DNA of 64,000 bases from Pseudoclavibacter caeni (lineage in GTDB: Bacteria > Actinomycetota > Actinomycetes > Actinomycetales > Microbacteriaceae), in assembly GCF_008831125.1 (NCBI RefSeq), contig NZ_WBKA01000002.1, positions 248,001 to 312,000 of the forward strand, read 5' to 3'. Positions within the stretch are counted from its first letter, which is position 1. The number at the start of each line of letters is the position of its first letter. Under the pieces are notes generated by a model. It did not search any database and was not told the origin of the DNA. It saw only the letters and a program-made list of their open reading frames with translations. A program made the position numbers and the translations under genes. Positions 21,506 through 30,135 of the stretch are shown one piece after another.

Positions 21506-22450
21506 TCATGCGGCCGGCGGCACCGCCCCGCTCGGATCACGCAGCAGTGCGAGGGCCCGACGGAGGTCCTCCGGCGGCTCGCTCTCCACCCGCATCGGCT
21601 CACCCGTGACGGGGTGGTCGAACTCGAGGCGCACCGCGTGCAGCCACTGCCGGGGGAGCCCCAGCCGCTCGGCCAGCGCCATGTCCCCGCCGTAGAGCGG
21701 ATCGCCGACGAGCGGATGGTGCACGGCCGACATGTGCACCCGGATCTGGTGCGTGCGACCGGTCTCCAGTCGCACCTCGACGAGCGTCCCGAGCGGGAAC
21801 GCCTCCAGCGTGCGGTAGTGGGTCACCGACGGCCGTCCGCCCGCGACGACGCCGAACTTCCAGTCAGCCCGGGGCAGTCGACCGATGGGCGCGTCGATCG
21901 TTCCGGTGGTGGGATCAGGCAGACCGTGCACGACCGCGTGATAGGTCTTGCGCACGGTGTGCTCGCGGAACATGCGCTTCAGGACACTGTAGGCGGGCTC
22001 GCTGCGAGCGACGATCATCAGCCCGCTCGTGCCCACATCCAGCCGGTGCACGATGCCCTGCCGCTCGGGCGGGCCGCTGCGGGCGACACTGATCCCGCGG
22101 GACGCGAGCACCCCCAGCACGGTCGGCCCCGTCCAGCTGGTGGCCGGATGCGCGACCACGCCGACCGGCTTGTCGACGATGACGATGTCGTCGTCAAGAT
22201 GGACGATCCGAAGCTCCGGGACGTCGACGGGATGCACGGCCAGGCGGTCGACCTCCTCCCAGTAGAGCGTGACGAGCCCCTCCGCGGCGAGCGGGTCAGC
22301 CTTGTGCAGCCGACGCCCCGCCTGCGTGACGTCGCCCGCGGCGATGATCGCCTGCACCCGGGCGCGGGAGAGCCCGGTCATCCGGGCGAGCGCCGTGTCG
22401 GCGCGGACGCCGACGAACTCCGCCGGCACCGGCAGCATCCTACTGGGCAT
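21506..22450 (-). CDS. rluD: RluA/RluD family pseudouridine synthase
   Basis: Converts specific uridines in 23S rRNA to pseudouridine. The ATG giving MPSRMLPVPAEF (314 residues) is favoured because GAGGAGG lies 9 bases upstream and related proteins start in the same way; it overlaps lspA by 11 bases. An ATG at 22438 is an alternative. The N-terminal S4 domain (LARMTGLSRARVQAIIAAGDV) precedes the synthase core with catalytic Asp138 in GIVHRLDVGTSG. Family motifs RTHQIRVHMSAVHHPLVGD and KTYHAVVHG are present. lspA-rluD adjacency is common in actinobacteria. Confidence 0.94.
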   Translation of the reverse strand: MPSRMLPVPAEFVGVRADTALARMTGLSRARVQAIIAAGDVTQAGRRLHKADPLAAEGLVTLYWEEVDRLAVHPVDVPELRIVHLDDDIVIVDKPVGVVAHPATSWTGPTVLGVLASRGISVARSGPPERQGIVHRLDVGTSGLMIVARSEPAYSVLKRMFREHTVRKTYHAVVHGLPDPTTGTIDAPIGRLPRADWKFGVVAGGRPSVTHYRTLEAFPLGTLVEVRLETGRTHQIRVHMSAVHHPLVGDPLYGGDMALAERLGLPRQWLHAVRLEFDHPVTGEPMRVESEPPEDLRRALALLRDPSGAVPPAA

Positions 22451-23012
22451 GCGGCGCGCCCTCCTCGGGGCCCTCCCCCTCGTGCTCGTGGGTGACCTCG
22501 TCAATCTCCCGGGGGCGCAGCAGCATCACGACGACGAGCCCGACGACGCTCACCGTGAGCAGGATGTCGGCCAGGTTCATCACGGCGAAGCCACGCACCT
22601 GCAGCCAGTCGATGACATGCCCCCGCCCGAAACCGGGCTCGCGCACGAGCCGGTCGACGAGGTTGCCGAGCACGCCGCCGAGGAACATGCCGAACAGCAG
22701 CCGCATCTCGCGCGAGCGCAGGCCGCTGGCAGCCCAGAGCACCACACCGGTGATGGCCAGGCCGAGCAGGGTGAACAGCCACGTGACGCCCTCGCCCATG
22801 GAGAAGGCGGCACCCGCGTTGGTAACCAGGTGCAGCTGGACGAGATCGCCCAGCACGTCGACGGGACGCCCGTCAGCGAGGGCGGTCAGCGCCCAGCCCT
22901 TGATCGCCTGGTCCACGACGACGCACAGAAGCGCCGTGCTCACGACGACAGACAGCGAGCGGCGGGCCGTGGCCCGCCGCTCGTCGTCGTGCGAAGTCGC
23001 CGACTCCGCCAT
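22440..23012 (-). CDS. lspA: Lipoprotein signal peptidase (signal peptidase II)
   Basis: LspA removes signal peptides from diacylglyceryl-modified lipoproteins; a substrate in this window is CtaC. The 190-residue protein has four membrane helices. Catalytic aspartates are D135 in GHVIDWLQV and D149 in FAVMNLADILLT, and conserved NAGAAFSMGEG and GGVLGNLVDRL are present. The tail (EVTHEHEGEGPEEGAPHAQ) is acidic and soluble. Its ATG follows the divIVA stop by seven bases and lacks a strong ribosome binding site, suggesting translation coupled to divIVA. Confidence 0.96.
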   Translation of the reverse strand: MAESATSHDDERRATARRSLSVVVSTALLCVVVDQAIKGWALTALADGRPVDVLGDLVQLHLVTNAGAAFSMGEGVTWLFTLLGLAITGVVLWAASGLRSREMRLLFGMFLGGVLGNLVDRLVREPGFGRGHVIDWLQVRGFAVMNLADILLTVSVVGLVVVMLLRPREIDEVTHEHEGEGPEEGAPHAQ

Positions 23013-23019
23013 GCCGGGG

Positions 23020-23664
23020 TTACTTCCGTGCGGTGCCGTGCACCGACTTGGTCGTGCTGTCAGCGAGGGAACCGGAGTTCTCGAGATCCTTCAGCTGGCC
23101 GTTGATCCAAGACTTCAGCGACGAGCGGTACTGCCGCTCGAAGGTCTCGAGCTCCTTGATGTCGCCCTCGAGGCGCGTCTTGCGCGCGGAGAGATCGTTC
23201 AACTCGCGGGTCTTGCGCTCCTGCACCTCGGAGAGGATGCGCCGGGCCTCGCCCTGCGCCTCACTGATGAGCTTCTCCTTGGTCTGCTCGCCCTCGCGCA
23301 CATGCTCGTCATGCAGCTTGCGCGCCAGCTGCAGCAGCGAGGTGGCCTGGTCGGACTCGTTCTGGGGCCCGGCAGGCTGTGCAGTCGAGGCAGCGGGACG
23401 AGCCGCGGTCTGTGCGGGGCGGCTGGCCAGCGCCTTCTGCAGACGGGCGACCTCCGCCTCGGCCTTGTCCAGCTTGCCCTGCAGCTCGGAGGAGTCCCCT
23501 CCGGCGGCGACCTTGGCCTTGAGCTCCTCGTTCTCCTCGGTGAGGCGACGGAACTCGACCACGACCTCGTCGAGGAAGTCATCGACCTCGTCCTGCTCGT
23601 AGCCATCGCGGAACTTCGTCGTGGTGAACCGCTTGTTCAGAACGTCATCGGGCGTCAAGGCCAT
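23020..23664 (-). CDS. divIVA: DivIVA/Wag31 polar growth scaffold
   Basis: DivIVA binds curved membrane and recruits the elongation machinery to the poles of actinobacteria. The start MALTPDDVLNKRFTTTKFR has GAGGAG 6 bases upstream, giving 214 residues. The first 60 residues are the conserved membrane-binding domain (FRDGYEQDEVDDFLDEVVVEF). The rest is coiled coil with heptads in the 60-85 and 115-190 regions, separated by an Ala/Gln/Thr/Pro-rich linker. It is shorter than Streptomyces DivIVA. It lies downstream of yggT in the ftsZ-divIVA block. Confidence 0.96.
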   Translation of the reverse strand: MALTPDDVLNKRFTTTKFRDGYEQDEVDDFLDEVVVEFRRLTEENEELKAKVAAGGDSSELQGKLDKAEAEVARLQKALASRPAQTAARPAASTAQPAGPQNESDQATSLLQLARKLHDEHVREGEQTKEKLISEAQGEARRILSEVQERKTRELNDLSARKTRLEGDIKELETFERQYRSSLKSWINGQLKDLENSGSLADSTTKSVHGTARK

Positions 23665-23721
23665 TGAATACTCCTCAATAGTGTGTAGTTCGCTCTCGGC
23701 CAGAGCGTGAGCCAAACCCCA

Positions 23722-24015
23722 TCAAATCGATCTTAGCCCATTGAGCACAACGCCCAATGTGCTGAAGACGAAGATGGAGAGAAAGATGCCGAAGTCGAGG
23801 CTGACCGCCCCGACCCGCACCGGGGGCAGCACCCGTCGGGCGAGCCGGATGGCCGGGTCGGTGATCGCGAACAGGATCTCTGCCAGCGCCGCGGCGAGAC
23901 GAGGCAGTCGCGCGCTCCCGCGCAGCCCCAAGATCATCTCCACCAGGAACCGGAGGAACAGGATCGAGGAGTACGTCTGGCAGCAGAAGGCCAGGATGCC
24001 GAGCACGAGGCCCAC
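23722..24015 (-). CDS. yggT: YggT family membrane protein
   Basis: A 97-residue membrane protein of the YggT family (COG0762), found between sepF and divIVA in most actinobacteria. The exact role is unknown, although location implies a link to division or polar growth. Two helices are clear: residues 2-28 (GLVLGILAFCCQTYSSILFLRFLVEMIL) split by a polar break, and 72-96 (LDFGIFLSIFVFSTLGVVLNGL). The family motif ITDPAIRLARRVLPPVR lies in between. It uses a GTG start, nine bases after sepF. Confidence 0.92.
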   Translation of the reverse strand: MGLVLGILAFCCQTYSSILFLRFLVEMILGLRGSARLPRLAAALAEILFAITDPAIRLARRVLPPVRVGAVSLDFGIFLSIFVFSTLGVVLNGLRSI

Positions 24016-24024
24016 GGGCGCCGC

Positions 24025-24492
24025 CTACTCCTCGGTGAAGAAGCCGACCCGGGTCGGATCCTCATCCACGGGCTCCGGACGCCGGTCGGCGCCGGAGACG
24101 AGCACATTCTGAGGGGAGAGCAGGAAGACCTTCGGTGTGACCCGTTCGATCTTGCCGAGCAGCCCCTGGGCCAGCCCCGACGAGAAGTCGATCAGCCGCC
24201 GGGCGTCCGGCTCGGTCATCTGGCTGAGGTTGATGATGATCGGCACGCCGCCGCGGAACCCCTCGGCGATCACCTGGACATCAGCGTACTTCTTCGGATG
24301 CACAGTCAGGATCTCATTGAGCTCCCCCGACTGCGTCTGCGCCGGGGTGCGCCGCAGCGGGGTCACATTGCTGCGCGGAGCGGCCGCGGGCGCGGTGCGC
24401 TCGGCGCTCGGCGTGGACTGAGACGCCTCGGCGTACTCCTCGTCATCGACGAGGCCGAGGTACTCGAGTGTCTTGCGCAGTGGGTTTCCCAT
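24025..24492 (-). CDS. sepF: Cell division protein SepF
   Basis: SepF anchors FtsZ to the membrane; in actinobacteria, which lack FtsA, it is the main anchor. The second ATG ([14 protein letters not shown]) is chosen because GGAGG sits 6 bases before it but touches the first ATG; the product is 155 residues. An N-terminal amphipathic helix (residues 1-14) is followed by an acidic/Ala/Ser linker and the globular SepF domain ([58 protein letters not shown]). It lies between yggS and yggT. Confidence 0.96.
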   Translation of the reverse strand: MGNPLRKTLEYLGLVDDEEYAEASQSTPSAERTAPAAAPRSNVTPLRRTPAQTQSGELNEILTVHPKKYADVQVIAEGFRGGVPIIINLSQMTEPDARRLIDFSSGLAQGLLGKIERVTPKVFLLSPQNVLVSGADRRPEPVDEDPTRVGFFTEE

Positions 24493-24523
24493 GGCCATCC
24501 TCCAAATGTCGTCTTGAACAAGC

Positions 24524-25258
24524 CTACCGGTGAGTCTCCGGCACGCCGGTAATTGCCGTGCCGATTCTCAGGTGTGTCGCACCATGTCGCACGGCGGCGC
24601 GCCAGTCACTGCTCATGCCCGCGGAGATCGCGGTGGCCGCGGGGTCGACGCCGCGCACCACCTCGGCCAGCTCGCGCACCCGGGCGAACGCGGCGTCCGC
24701 GTCGGCGCCGACGGGGGCCACAGCCATGATCCCGCGCAGTCGCAGGTGACGGGAGGCAGCCACCCGTTCGGCGAGCGGCTCGAGCCCGGCGACGGCGACC
24801 CCGCCACGCGTGGGGTCGCCGTCGAGCGACACCTGCACGAACGCGTCGACCGGCCGGTCGAGCTCCACGCGGTCGAGATGGTCGACCAGCTCCGGGCGAT
24901 CGATCGAGTGGATGCAGGTCGCCACCCGGGCCACAGCGGTCGCCTTGTTGCGCTGCAGCCTGCCGAGGAAGTGCCAGCGGACGGCCTCGAGCCCCGGCTC
25001 GGCGAGCTTGCCGCGCAGCCCCTGGAGCGTGTTCTCGCCCAGATCGAGCTGGCCGGCGGCCACGAGCTCGGCGGCCAGCGCGGCAGAATGATATTTGGTG
25101 ACCGCGATCAGGTGCACGTCGGCGACGCTGCGCCCTGCGCGCGCTATCTCCTCCGCCAGCGCCGCGCGGTACGCCACAAGCCGCCGGGTGGTCGCACCCG
25201 GCCGATGATCATCCAGCGGCGGGACCTCCGCCCCACCGCGCTCCCCCGCCCCGGTCAT
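24524..25258 (-). CDS. yggS: YggS family pyridoxal-phosphate-binding protein
   Basis: A PLP-carrying alanine-racemase-fold protein involved in vitamin B6 homeostasis, without known enzymatic turnover. The 244-residue product has the PLP lysine (K55 in LIAVTKYH), followed by [19 protein letters not shown] and the phosphate-binding C-terminal [27 protein letters not shown] split here. The common GENRVQE reads GENTLQG and SMGMS reads SAGMS, both mild substitutions. The ATG overlaps the ftsZ stop as ATGA. The ftsZ-yggS-sepF-yggT order is conserved in Gram-positive bacteria. Confidence 0.95.
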   Translation of the reverse strand: MTGAGERGGAEVPPLDDHRPGATTRRLVAYRAALAEEIARAGRSVADVHLIAVTKYHSAALAAELVAAGQLDLGENTLQGLRGKLAEPGLEAVRWHFLGRLQRNKATAVARVATCIHSIDRPELVDHLDRVELDRPVDAFVQVSLDGDPTRGGVAVAGLEPLAERVAASRHLRLRGIMAVAPVGADADAAFARVRELAEVVRGVDPAATAISAGMSSDWRAAVRHGATHLRIGTAITGVPETHR

Positions 25259-26439
25259 TTCAGGAAGTCGGGGACGTCGAGCTCATCGTCGCGGTCGAAC
25301 GCGTACGACCGGGCAGCGTATGGATCCGCCACCGGCGAGTCGGGCGCGGCCTCCGGCTCCGTGGTCTGCGGCGCGGACTCCGGCTCCGCCTGTGGACGCG
25401 GCGACTCGTCGCCCACACCGGCCGGCAGCGCCGCATCATCCGAGGTGTGCTCGCCGAGCCGCTCGCGGCCGCGGCGGATGTTGCGCTGCTCGTCCTCCTC
25501 GTCGAACCCGGCCGCGATGACGGTGACACGCACCTCGTCGCCGAGCGCATCGTCGAGCACCGTGCCGAAGATGATGTTCGCCTCGGGATGCACGACCTGC
25601 TGGATGAGCTGGACGGCCTCGTTGATCTCGAAGATGCCGAGATCCGACCCGCCCTGCACGGAGATGAGCACGCCGTGCGCGCCGTCGATCGTCGACTCAA
25701 GCAGCGGCGAAGAGATGGCCAGCTCGGCGGCCTTGAGCGCCCGGTCGGCACCGCGGGCGGACCCGATGCCCATCAGCGCGGTGCCCGCGCCCTGCATCAC
25801 CGAGCGCACATCGGCGAAGTCGAGGTTGATCAGCCCCGGAGTGGTGATCAGGTCGCTGATGCCCTGGACGCCCGCGAGCAGCACCTGGTCGGCGATCGAG
25901 AACGCCTCGAGCATCGTGATGCCGCGGTCGGAGATCTTCAGCAGCCGGTCGTTCGGCACGGTGATGAGCGTATCGACCTCGGCGCGCAGGGCCTTGACGC
26001 CGTTCTCGGCCTGGGACATCCGTCGCTTGCCCTCGAAGGAGAACGGCTTGGTGACCACGCCGATGGTCAGCGCGCCGATCGACTTGGCGATCTTCGCGAC
26101 GACCGGGGCGCCGCCCGTGCCGGTGCCGCCGCCCTCGCCGGCGGTGACGAAGACCATGTCGGCGCCGCGCAGGGTCTCCTCGATCTCGTCCGAGTGCTCC
26201 TCCGCCGCTCGGCGGCCGACCTCGGGGTCGGCCCCGGCGCCGAGCCCGCGCGTCGACTCCCGCCCCACGTCGAGCTTGACATCCGCGTCGCTGAGCAGTA
26301 GCGCCTGGGCATCAGTGTTGATCGCGATGAACTCCACACCCTTCAACCCGCGCTCGATCATGCGGTTGACCGCATTGACGCCGCCACCGCCGATGCCGAC
26401 CACTTTGATCACGGCGAGGTAGTTCTGGTTCGTCGACAT
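25255..26439 (-). CDS. ftsZ: Cell division protein FtsZ
   Basis: FtsZ is the tubulin-like GTPase that forms the division ring. The start [20 protein letters not shown] has GGAAGG about 10 bases upstream; the product is 394 residues. The GTPase signature [12 protein letters not shown] is at residues 101-112 and the synergy-loop NLDFADV is intact. A variable Asp/Glu/Pro linker of roughly 70 residues leads to the conserved C-terminal peptide [10 protein letters not shown] that binds SepF and other partners. Intergenic palindromes on the upstream side suggest that it is transcribed separately from ftsQ. Confidence 0.99.
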   Translation of the reverse strand: MSTNQNYLAVIKVVGIGGGGVNAVNRMIERGLKGVEFIAINTDAQALLLSDADVKLDVGRESTRGLGAGADPEVGRRAAEEHSDEIEETLRGADMVFVTAGEGGGTGTGGAPVVAKIAKSIGALTIGVVTKPFSFEGKRRMSQAENGVKALRAEVDTLITVPNDRLLKISDRGITMLEAFSIADQVLLAGVQGISDLITTPGLINLDFADVRSVMQGAGTALMGIGSARGADRALKAAELAISSPLLESTIDGAHGVLISVQGGSDLGIFEINEAVQLIQQVVHPEANIIFGTVLDDALGDEVRVTVIAAGFDEEDEQRNIRRGRERLGEHTSDDAALPAGVGDESPRPQAEPESAPQTTEPEAAPDSPVADPYAARSYAFDRDDELDVPDFLK

Positions 26440-26474
26440 GTTGGACCGGCCTTCCATCAACCTTAAACTTCAAC

Positions 26475-26492
26475 TAGAACGTTAATGTTCTA
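26475..26492. promoter_or_regulatory. Palindrome upstream of ftsZ, candidate operator
   Basis: TAGAACGTTAATGTTCTA is an 18-bp inverted repeat with a single mismatched pair, 36 bases upstream of the ftsZ ATG and in the likely promoter region. The arms TAGAAC/GTTCTA are separated by six bases. The binding protein is unknown; FtsR, encoded in this window, is a candidate because FtsR is known to activate ftsZ in Corynebacterium glutamicum. Confidence 0.5.
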
Positions 26493-26545
26493 CCGCGTAC
26501 ATCTTTTCGCTGCTCCGAGCGTAGTCGCTCACCGGTCACGTCGTG

Positions 26546-26567
26546 CGCGACACACGCGTGTGTCGCG
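26546..26567. terminator. 22-bp perfect palindrome between ftsQ and ftsZ
   Basis: Centred on GACACACG/CGTGTGTC with 11 bp on each side and no loop, beginning about 25 bases after the ftsQ stop. It may end or attenuate the upstream wall-gene transcript. As it has no spacer, it could also be an operator. Confidence 0.5.
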
Positions 26568-26591
26568 ATCCATGGCGCGACGGGGACACGC

Positions 26592-27578
26592 TCACGAGAC
26601 GACCGGCAGCGACGGGGACGACACGTCGATCGTCTTCGCATCCGGTCGATCGGCCAGCAACGCCGTGAGCACCCGGGCCTTCAACGCACTCTGCTCGGCA
26701 TCGCCCCAGACCACCGTCGCACCGCCCGTCAGGGTGAAGGTCACGTCGTCCTGCGTGGTCGCATGCGCCCGGGCCACCTGCGCCCGCAGCCCCTCGTCGA
26801 GACCGCGCAGCACCCGGGCCACCGACGAGAACGCCGGCGAGGTAGGGTCGGTGTCCGGCACGTCCAGGATCGGATACCCCGCCTGCGGCTCGGTCGCGGT
26901 GTCGACCACGACCCCGGCCGCGTCGACGAGCAACGACTCGCCGCCATGCCGGTACACCCCGACCGGGATGCGCTCGACGATCGTGACCGACAGCGTGTCC
27001 GGCAGACTCGCCCGCAGATCATAGGACTCGATCCAGCTGAACTGCTGCAGACGGTTGCCGACGTCCTCCCGCGACAGGCCGATGAGTGGACGCCCCCGCT
27101 CGGCGTCGAGCGCCGCGACGACCTCATCCTGCGACAGGTGCTCAGTGCCCTGCACAGTGATATGCCGCACCGACAGCCATGGTGAGAACACCAGCCCGAG
27201 CGTCACCGCGACGACCACGGCCAGGCCGATCAACACGAAGCGGCCGAGATGCAGCCCGGCCAGCAGCGTCCCGTCGGCCGCCCTGCCACAGGCGGGTCGC
27301 CCCATCTCGTCATGGCCCATGACCCGGCGCTCCTCCTGCCGGTCATGGTGCCTGCGTCGCCGGGCCGCCTCACGCACCCGAGCCCGAGAGGCATGCTCCT
27401 GTGCGGCCGCCAGACGCCTACGGGCGAACCCGCGCCGCGCCCCGGCCAGCCACGTGGCGAACGCCCCGGGCTCGCGGGGCCGACCGGCGCCGGCGCGCTC
27501 ATCCTCCCCGTCACGCCCGTGCCCGGGCTCCTCCTCGCCCAGCCGCAGGCGCGGACGACGCATGCGGTCATCGCTCAC
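26592..27578 (-). CDS. ftsQ: Cell division protein FtsQ
   Basis: FtsQ is a single-pass divisome protein that, with FtsL and FtsB, activates septal synthesis. The 328-residue product has a long basic cytoplasmic region (about residues 1-110, very Arg-rich), one membrane helix (GRFVLIGLAVVVAVTLGLVF), then the POTRA domain (LSVRHITVQGTEHLSQDEVVAAL through DTLSVTIVERIPVGVY) and FtsQ beta domain. The GTG start overlaps the murC stop as GTGA. The cytoplasmic part is longer than in E. coli, as usual in actinobacteria. Confidence 0.94.
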   Translation of the reverse strand: MSDDRMRRPRLRLGEEEPGHGRDGEDERAGAGRPREPGAFATWLAGARRGFARRRLAAAQEHASRARVREAARRRRHHDRQEERRVMGHDEMGRPACGRAADGTLLAGLHLGRFVLIGLAVVVAVTLGLVFSPWLSVRHITVQGTEHLSQDEVVAALDAERGRPLIGLSREDVGNRLQQFSWIESYDLRASLPDTLSVTIVERIPVGVYRHGGESLLVDAAGVVVDTATEPQAGYPILDVPDTDPTSPAFSSVARVLRGLDEGLRAQVARAHATTQDDVTFTLTGGATVVWGDAEQSALKARVLTALLADRPDAKTIDVSSPSLPVVS

Positions 27579-29014
27579 GCGTCAGCGTCCGCGGCTCGAC
27601 CCGCCTCGGGATGCGCCAGGCGCAGAGCTGCGACCAGCGGCGGCAGGATCGGGTACAGCTTCACTCCGAGAGTGAGCACGAGGTCGCCAGACCGGGCACG
27701 GGAGACGATCTCCGCGATCGCGCGGTCCCAGTCACCCGCGTGCGTGACCCGCTCGGGGCGAGGGAAGCGACCGGCGAGCCAGGCGCCGTCGACGCCCGGG
27801 ATCGGCACCTCGCGCGCCCCGCAGATGTCGGTGACCACGGTGAAATCGGCCAGCCGGTCGAACACGGCGGCGAACTCGTCGGCGTGATCCCGCGCGCGAC
27901 TGTACAGGTGCGGCTCGAAGACCGCGAGCACCCGGCCGTCACCGACGAGATCCCGCGCCGCGGCCAGGACGGCCGCCACCTCGGTCGGGTGGTGGGCATA
28001 GTCATCGACGACGGTGATGCCGTCGACGACGGCCCGCCGCTCGAACCGGCGGGCCGTGCCCCGGTAGTGGCCTGCCGCTTCCAGCGCGCGGGCGAAGGGA
28101 TGCCCGAGACGCACGAGCACCGCGGTGACCCCCAGCGCGTTGAGCGCGTTGTGGTGCCCCAGCAGGTCCGAGCGCACCCGCACCGTCTGGCCGTCGTGCT
28201 CGGCGGTGACGAGACCATGCCACCCGTCGGGGGTGAAGCCCGTCAGACGGAACCCGGCCCCGGCATCCTCGCCGAAGGTCACCAGCCGCCGGCACCCGCC
28301 CAGACGCGGCAGGATCGTCCGTGTGAGCGGGTCATCGACATCGACGACCGAGAACTCCCGCGCCGCGGTGAGGAACCGCACGAACGCGTCCTCGATCGCC
28401 TGCGCACTGCCATAGTGATCCAGATGCTCGGTGTCGATGTTCGTCACGAGCACCCCGGCCGTGTCGTAGCGCAGGAACGACCCGTCCGACTCGTCCGCCT
28501 CGATGACGAACACGTCCGAGCCCCCCCACCCGGCGTTCGTGCCGAGCTGGCTGATCACCGCGCCGCACACAAAACTCGGGTCCTCCCCCAGCTCCCGCAG
28601 CGCCGTGACGAGCATCCCGGTGCTCGTGCTCTTACCGTGCGCGCCCGCGACGGCGATCACTCGGTGCCCGCGGGTCAGCCAGGCCAGCGCCTGAGACCGG
28701 TGGATCACCCGCAGGCCCAGCGCGCGCGCCCGGGCCAGCTCGGGGTTGTCCTCGTGCACGGCCGAGGAGACCACGACGGTGTCGGCCCCGTCGACATGCT
28801 CGCCCGCATGGCCTACGTGCACGGTCACGCCCAGCGACCGCAGCTCGGCGAGCCGGTCACCGTCGGCCTGATCCGAGCCTGTCACCGTCATGCCCCGCGC
28901 CGCCATGAGATGCGCGATGCCGCTCATCCCCGCGCCACCGACGCCGATGAAGTGCACCCTGCCGAGATCCTCCAGCAGCCGCTCGTCGCGCGTGGTCTCC
29001 GTCATATCCGTCAT
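27575..29014 (-). CDS. murC: UDP-N-acetylmuramate--L-alanine ligase
   Basis: MurC adds L-alanine to UDP-MurNAc, the first step in building the stem peptide. The chosen ATG (MTDMTETTRDERLLEDL, 479 residues) has GAGGAG 11 bases upstream; a GTG four codons earlier overlaps the murG stop as GTGA and is equally possible. The N-terminal Rossmann region reads VHFIGVGGAGMSGIAHLM. The ATP loop is GAHGKSTST in place of the commoner GTHGKTT, still a workable P-loop. Central EADESDGSFLRY and C-terminal DDYAHHPTEV are present. Confidence 0.96.
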   Translation of the reverse strand: MTDMTETTRDERLLEDLGRVHFIGVGGAGMSGIAHLMAARGMTVTGSDQADGDRLAELRSLGVTVHVGHAGEHVDGADTVVVSSAVHEDNPELARARALGLRVIHRSQALAWLTRGHRVIAVAGAHGKSTSTGMLVTALRELGEDPSFVCGAVISQLGTNAGWGGSDVFVIEADESDGSFLRYDTAGVLVTNIDTEHLDHYGSAQAIEDAFVRFLTAAREFSVVDVDDPLTRTILPRLGGCRRLVTFGEDAGAGFRLTGFTPDGWHGLVTAEHDGQTVRVRSDLLGHHNALNALGVTAVLVRLGHPFARALEAAGHYRGTARRFERRAVVDGITVVDDYAHHPTEVAAVLAAARDLVGDGRVLAVFEPHLYSRARDHADEFAAVFDRLADFTVVTDICGAREVPIPGVDGAWLAGRFPRPERVTHAGDWDRAIAEIVSRARSGDLVLTLGVKLYPILPPLVAALRLAHPEAGRAADADA

Positions 29015-29022
29015 CGCCTGCG

Positions 29023-30135
29023 TCACTCCTCGTCTCCGCGGCCGCGTCCCGCCGCCGCGTCGTCCACCATCGCCGCCAGCCGGTCCGCGGCGTCCACGAT
29101 CCCGATGCCGCGGGCCGCCCGGCGCATCCGCGCCCGCGTCGCCGGGTCCGCCAGCAGCGGCTGCAGCTCGGCGTCGATCCACGCCGCATCGAGCCGGGCG
29201 TCGGCGACGAGCCGGGCCGCCCCGGCCACGACCGCCGGGCGGGCGTTGAGCTCCTGCTCGCCGTTGCCATGCGGGTACGGCACGTACACCGCGGGCACCG
29301 CCAGCGCGCTCAGCTCGGACACTGTGGACGCGCCGGACCGTGAGATCGCCAGCCCGGCGACTGCCAGAGCGTCTTGCATGTCATCGCAGTACGCGAGCAG
29401 ATGGTAGCCCGACACCCCCGGGTCGACCACATCACCGCGGGTCCCGGCGATGTGCACGACCTGCCACCCGGCGTCGACGATCGCCTGGGCCGCCTCGACG
29501 AGCACCCGGTTGATGTGCCGGGCGCCCAGCGACCCGCCGGTCACCAGCAGCACCGGACGGTCATCGAGACCGAGCGCACGGCGCCCGGCGGCGACCAGGG
29601 CCCGGTCGTCACCCCGTGAGCGAGCCAGGGCGAGCCGCGAGATCTCCGGACGCAGCGGCATCCCGACGACCTCCGCCCGCGGCAGCGGGGTGCCCGGCAG
29701 CGCCGTCGCCACCCGGGCCGCCCGGCGGGCCCCCAGCCGATTGGCCAGCCCCGGCCGGGCGTTCGCCTCGTGGATCACGAACGGCACCTGCTGCCGGTGC
29801 GCGGCCAGATACGCAGGCGCCGAGGCGTACCCGCCGAAGCCCGCCACGACCGACACCCCACGGGAGGCGATGAGTCCGCGCACCCGGCGCACCACCCGAC
29901 GCAGCCGGGCTGGGAACGCGAGCGCGCCGGGCGTCGGACGTCTGGGGAACGGCAGTTTCGGGATCGTCACCAGCTCGTACCCGCGCTGCGGGACGAGCCG
30001 GGCCTCCAGCCCCTCCGCCGTGCCGAGCACGATGATCTCGGCATCCGGATGCCGCTCGCGCAGTGCGTCCGCCGTCGCCAGCAGCGGGTTCACATGGCCC
30101 GCGGTGCCCCCACCGGCCAGCAGATACGTAGTCAT
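29023..30135 (-). CDS. murG: UDP-GlcNAc:undecaprenyl-PP-MurNAc-pentapeptide GlcNAc transferase
   Basis: MurG converts lipid I to lipid II on the cytoplasmic face of the membrane. The 370-residue GT28 protein begins MTTYLLAGGGTAGHVNP with the first glycine-rich loop. The second donor-binding loop is LLVTGGSLGARHINR, and the C-terminal UDP-binding stretch is LAISRSGASTVSELSALAVPAVYVPYPHG, also split over the fold. The ATG overlaps the ftsW stop as ATGA. Confidence 0.97.
   Translation of the reverse strand: MTTYLLAGGGTAGHVNPLLATADALRERHPDAEIIVLGTAEGLEARLVPQRGYELVTIPKLPFPRRPTPGALAFPARLRRVVRRVRGLIASRGVSVVAGFGGYASAPAYLAAHRQQVPFVIHEANARPGLANRLGARRAARVATALPGTPLPRAEVVGMPLRPEISRLALARSRGDDRALVAAGRRALGLDDRPVLLVTGGSLGARHINRVLVEAAQAIVDAGWQVVHIAGTRGDVVDPGVSGYHLLAYCDDMQDALAVAGLAISRSGASTVSELSALAVPAVYVPYPHGNGEQELNARPAVVAGAARLVADARLDAAWIDAELQPLLADPATRARMRRAARGIGIVDAADRLAAMVDDAAAGRGRGDEE

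Noticed and set aside
17772-21695. Very long plus-strand open frame opposite dnaE
   Set aside because: High-GC shadow of a real gene: Arg/Gly/Val/Asp/His-biased composition and no family motifs. The same applies to long frames opposite secD, pyc, thrS and murE.
26475-26492. LexA (SOS) box upstream of ftsZ
   Set aside because: The GAAC and GTTC arms are separated by six bases; the actinobacterial SOS box has four.
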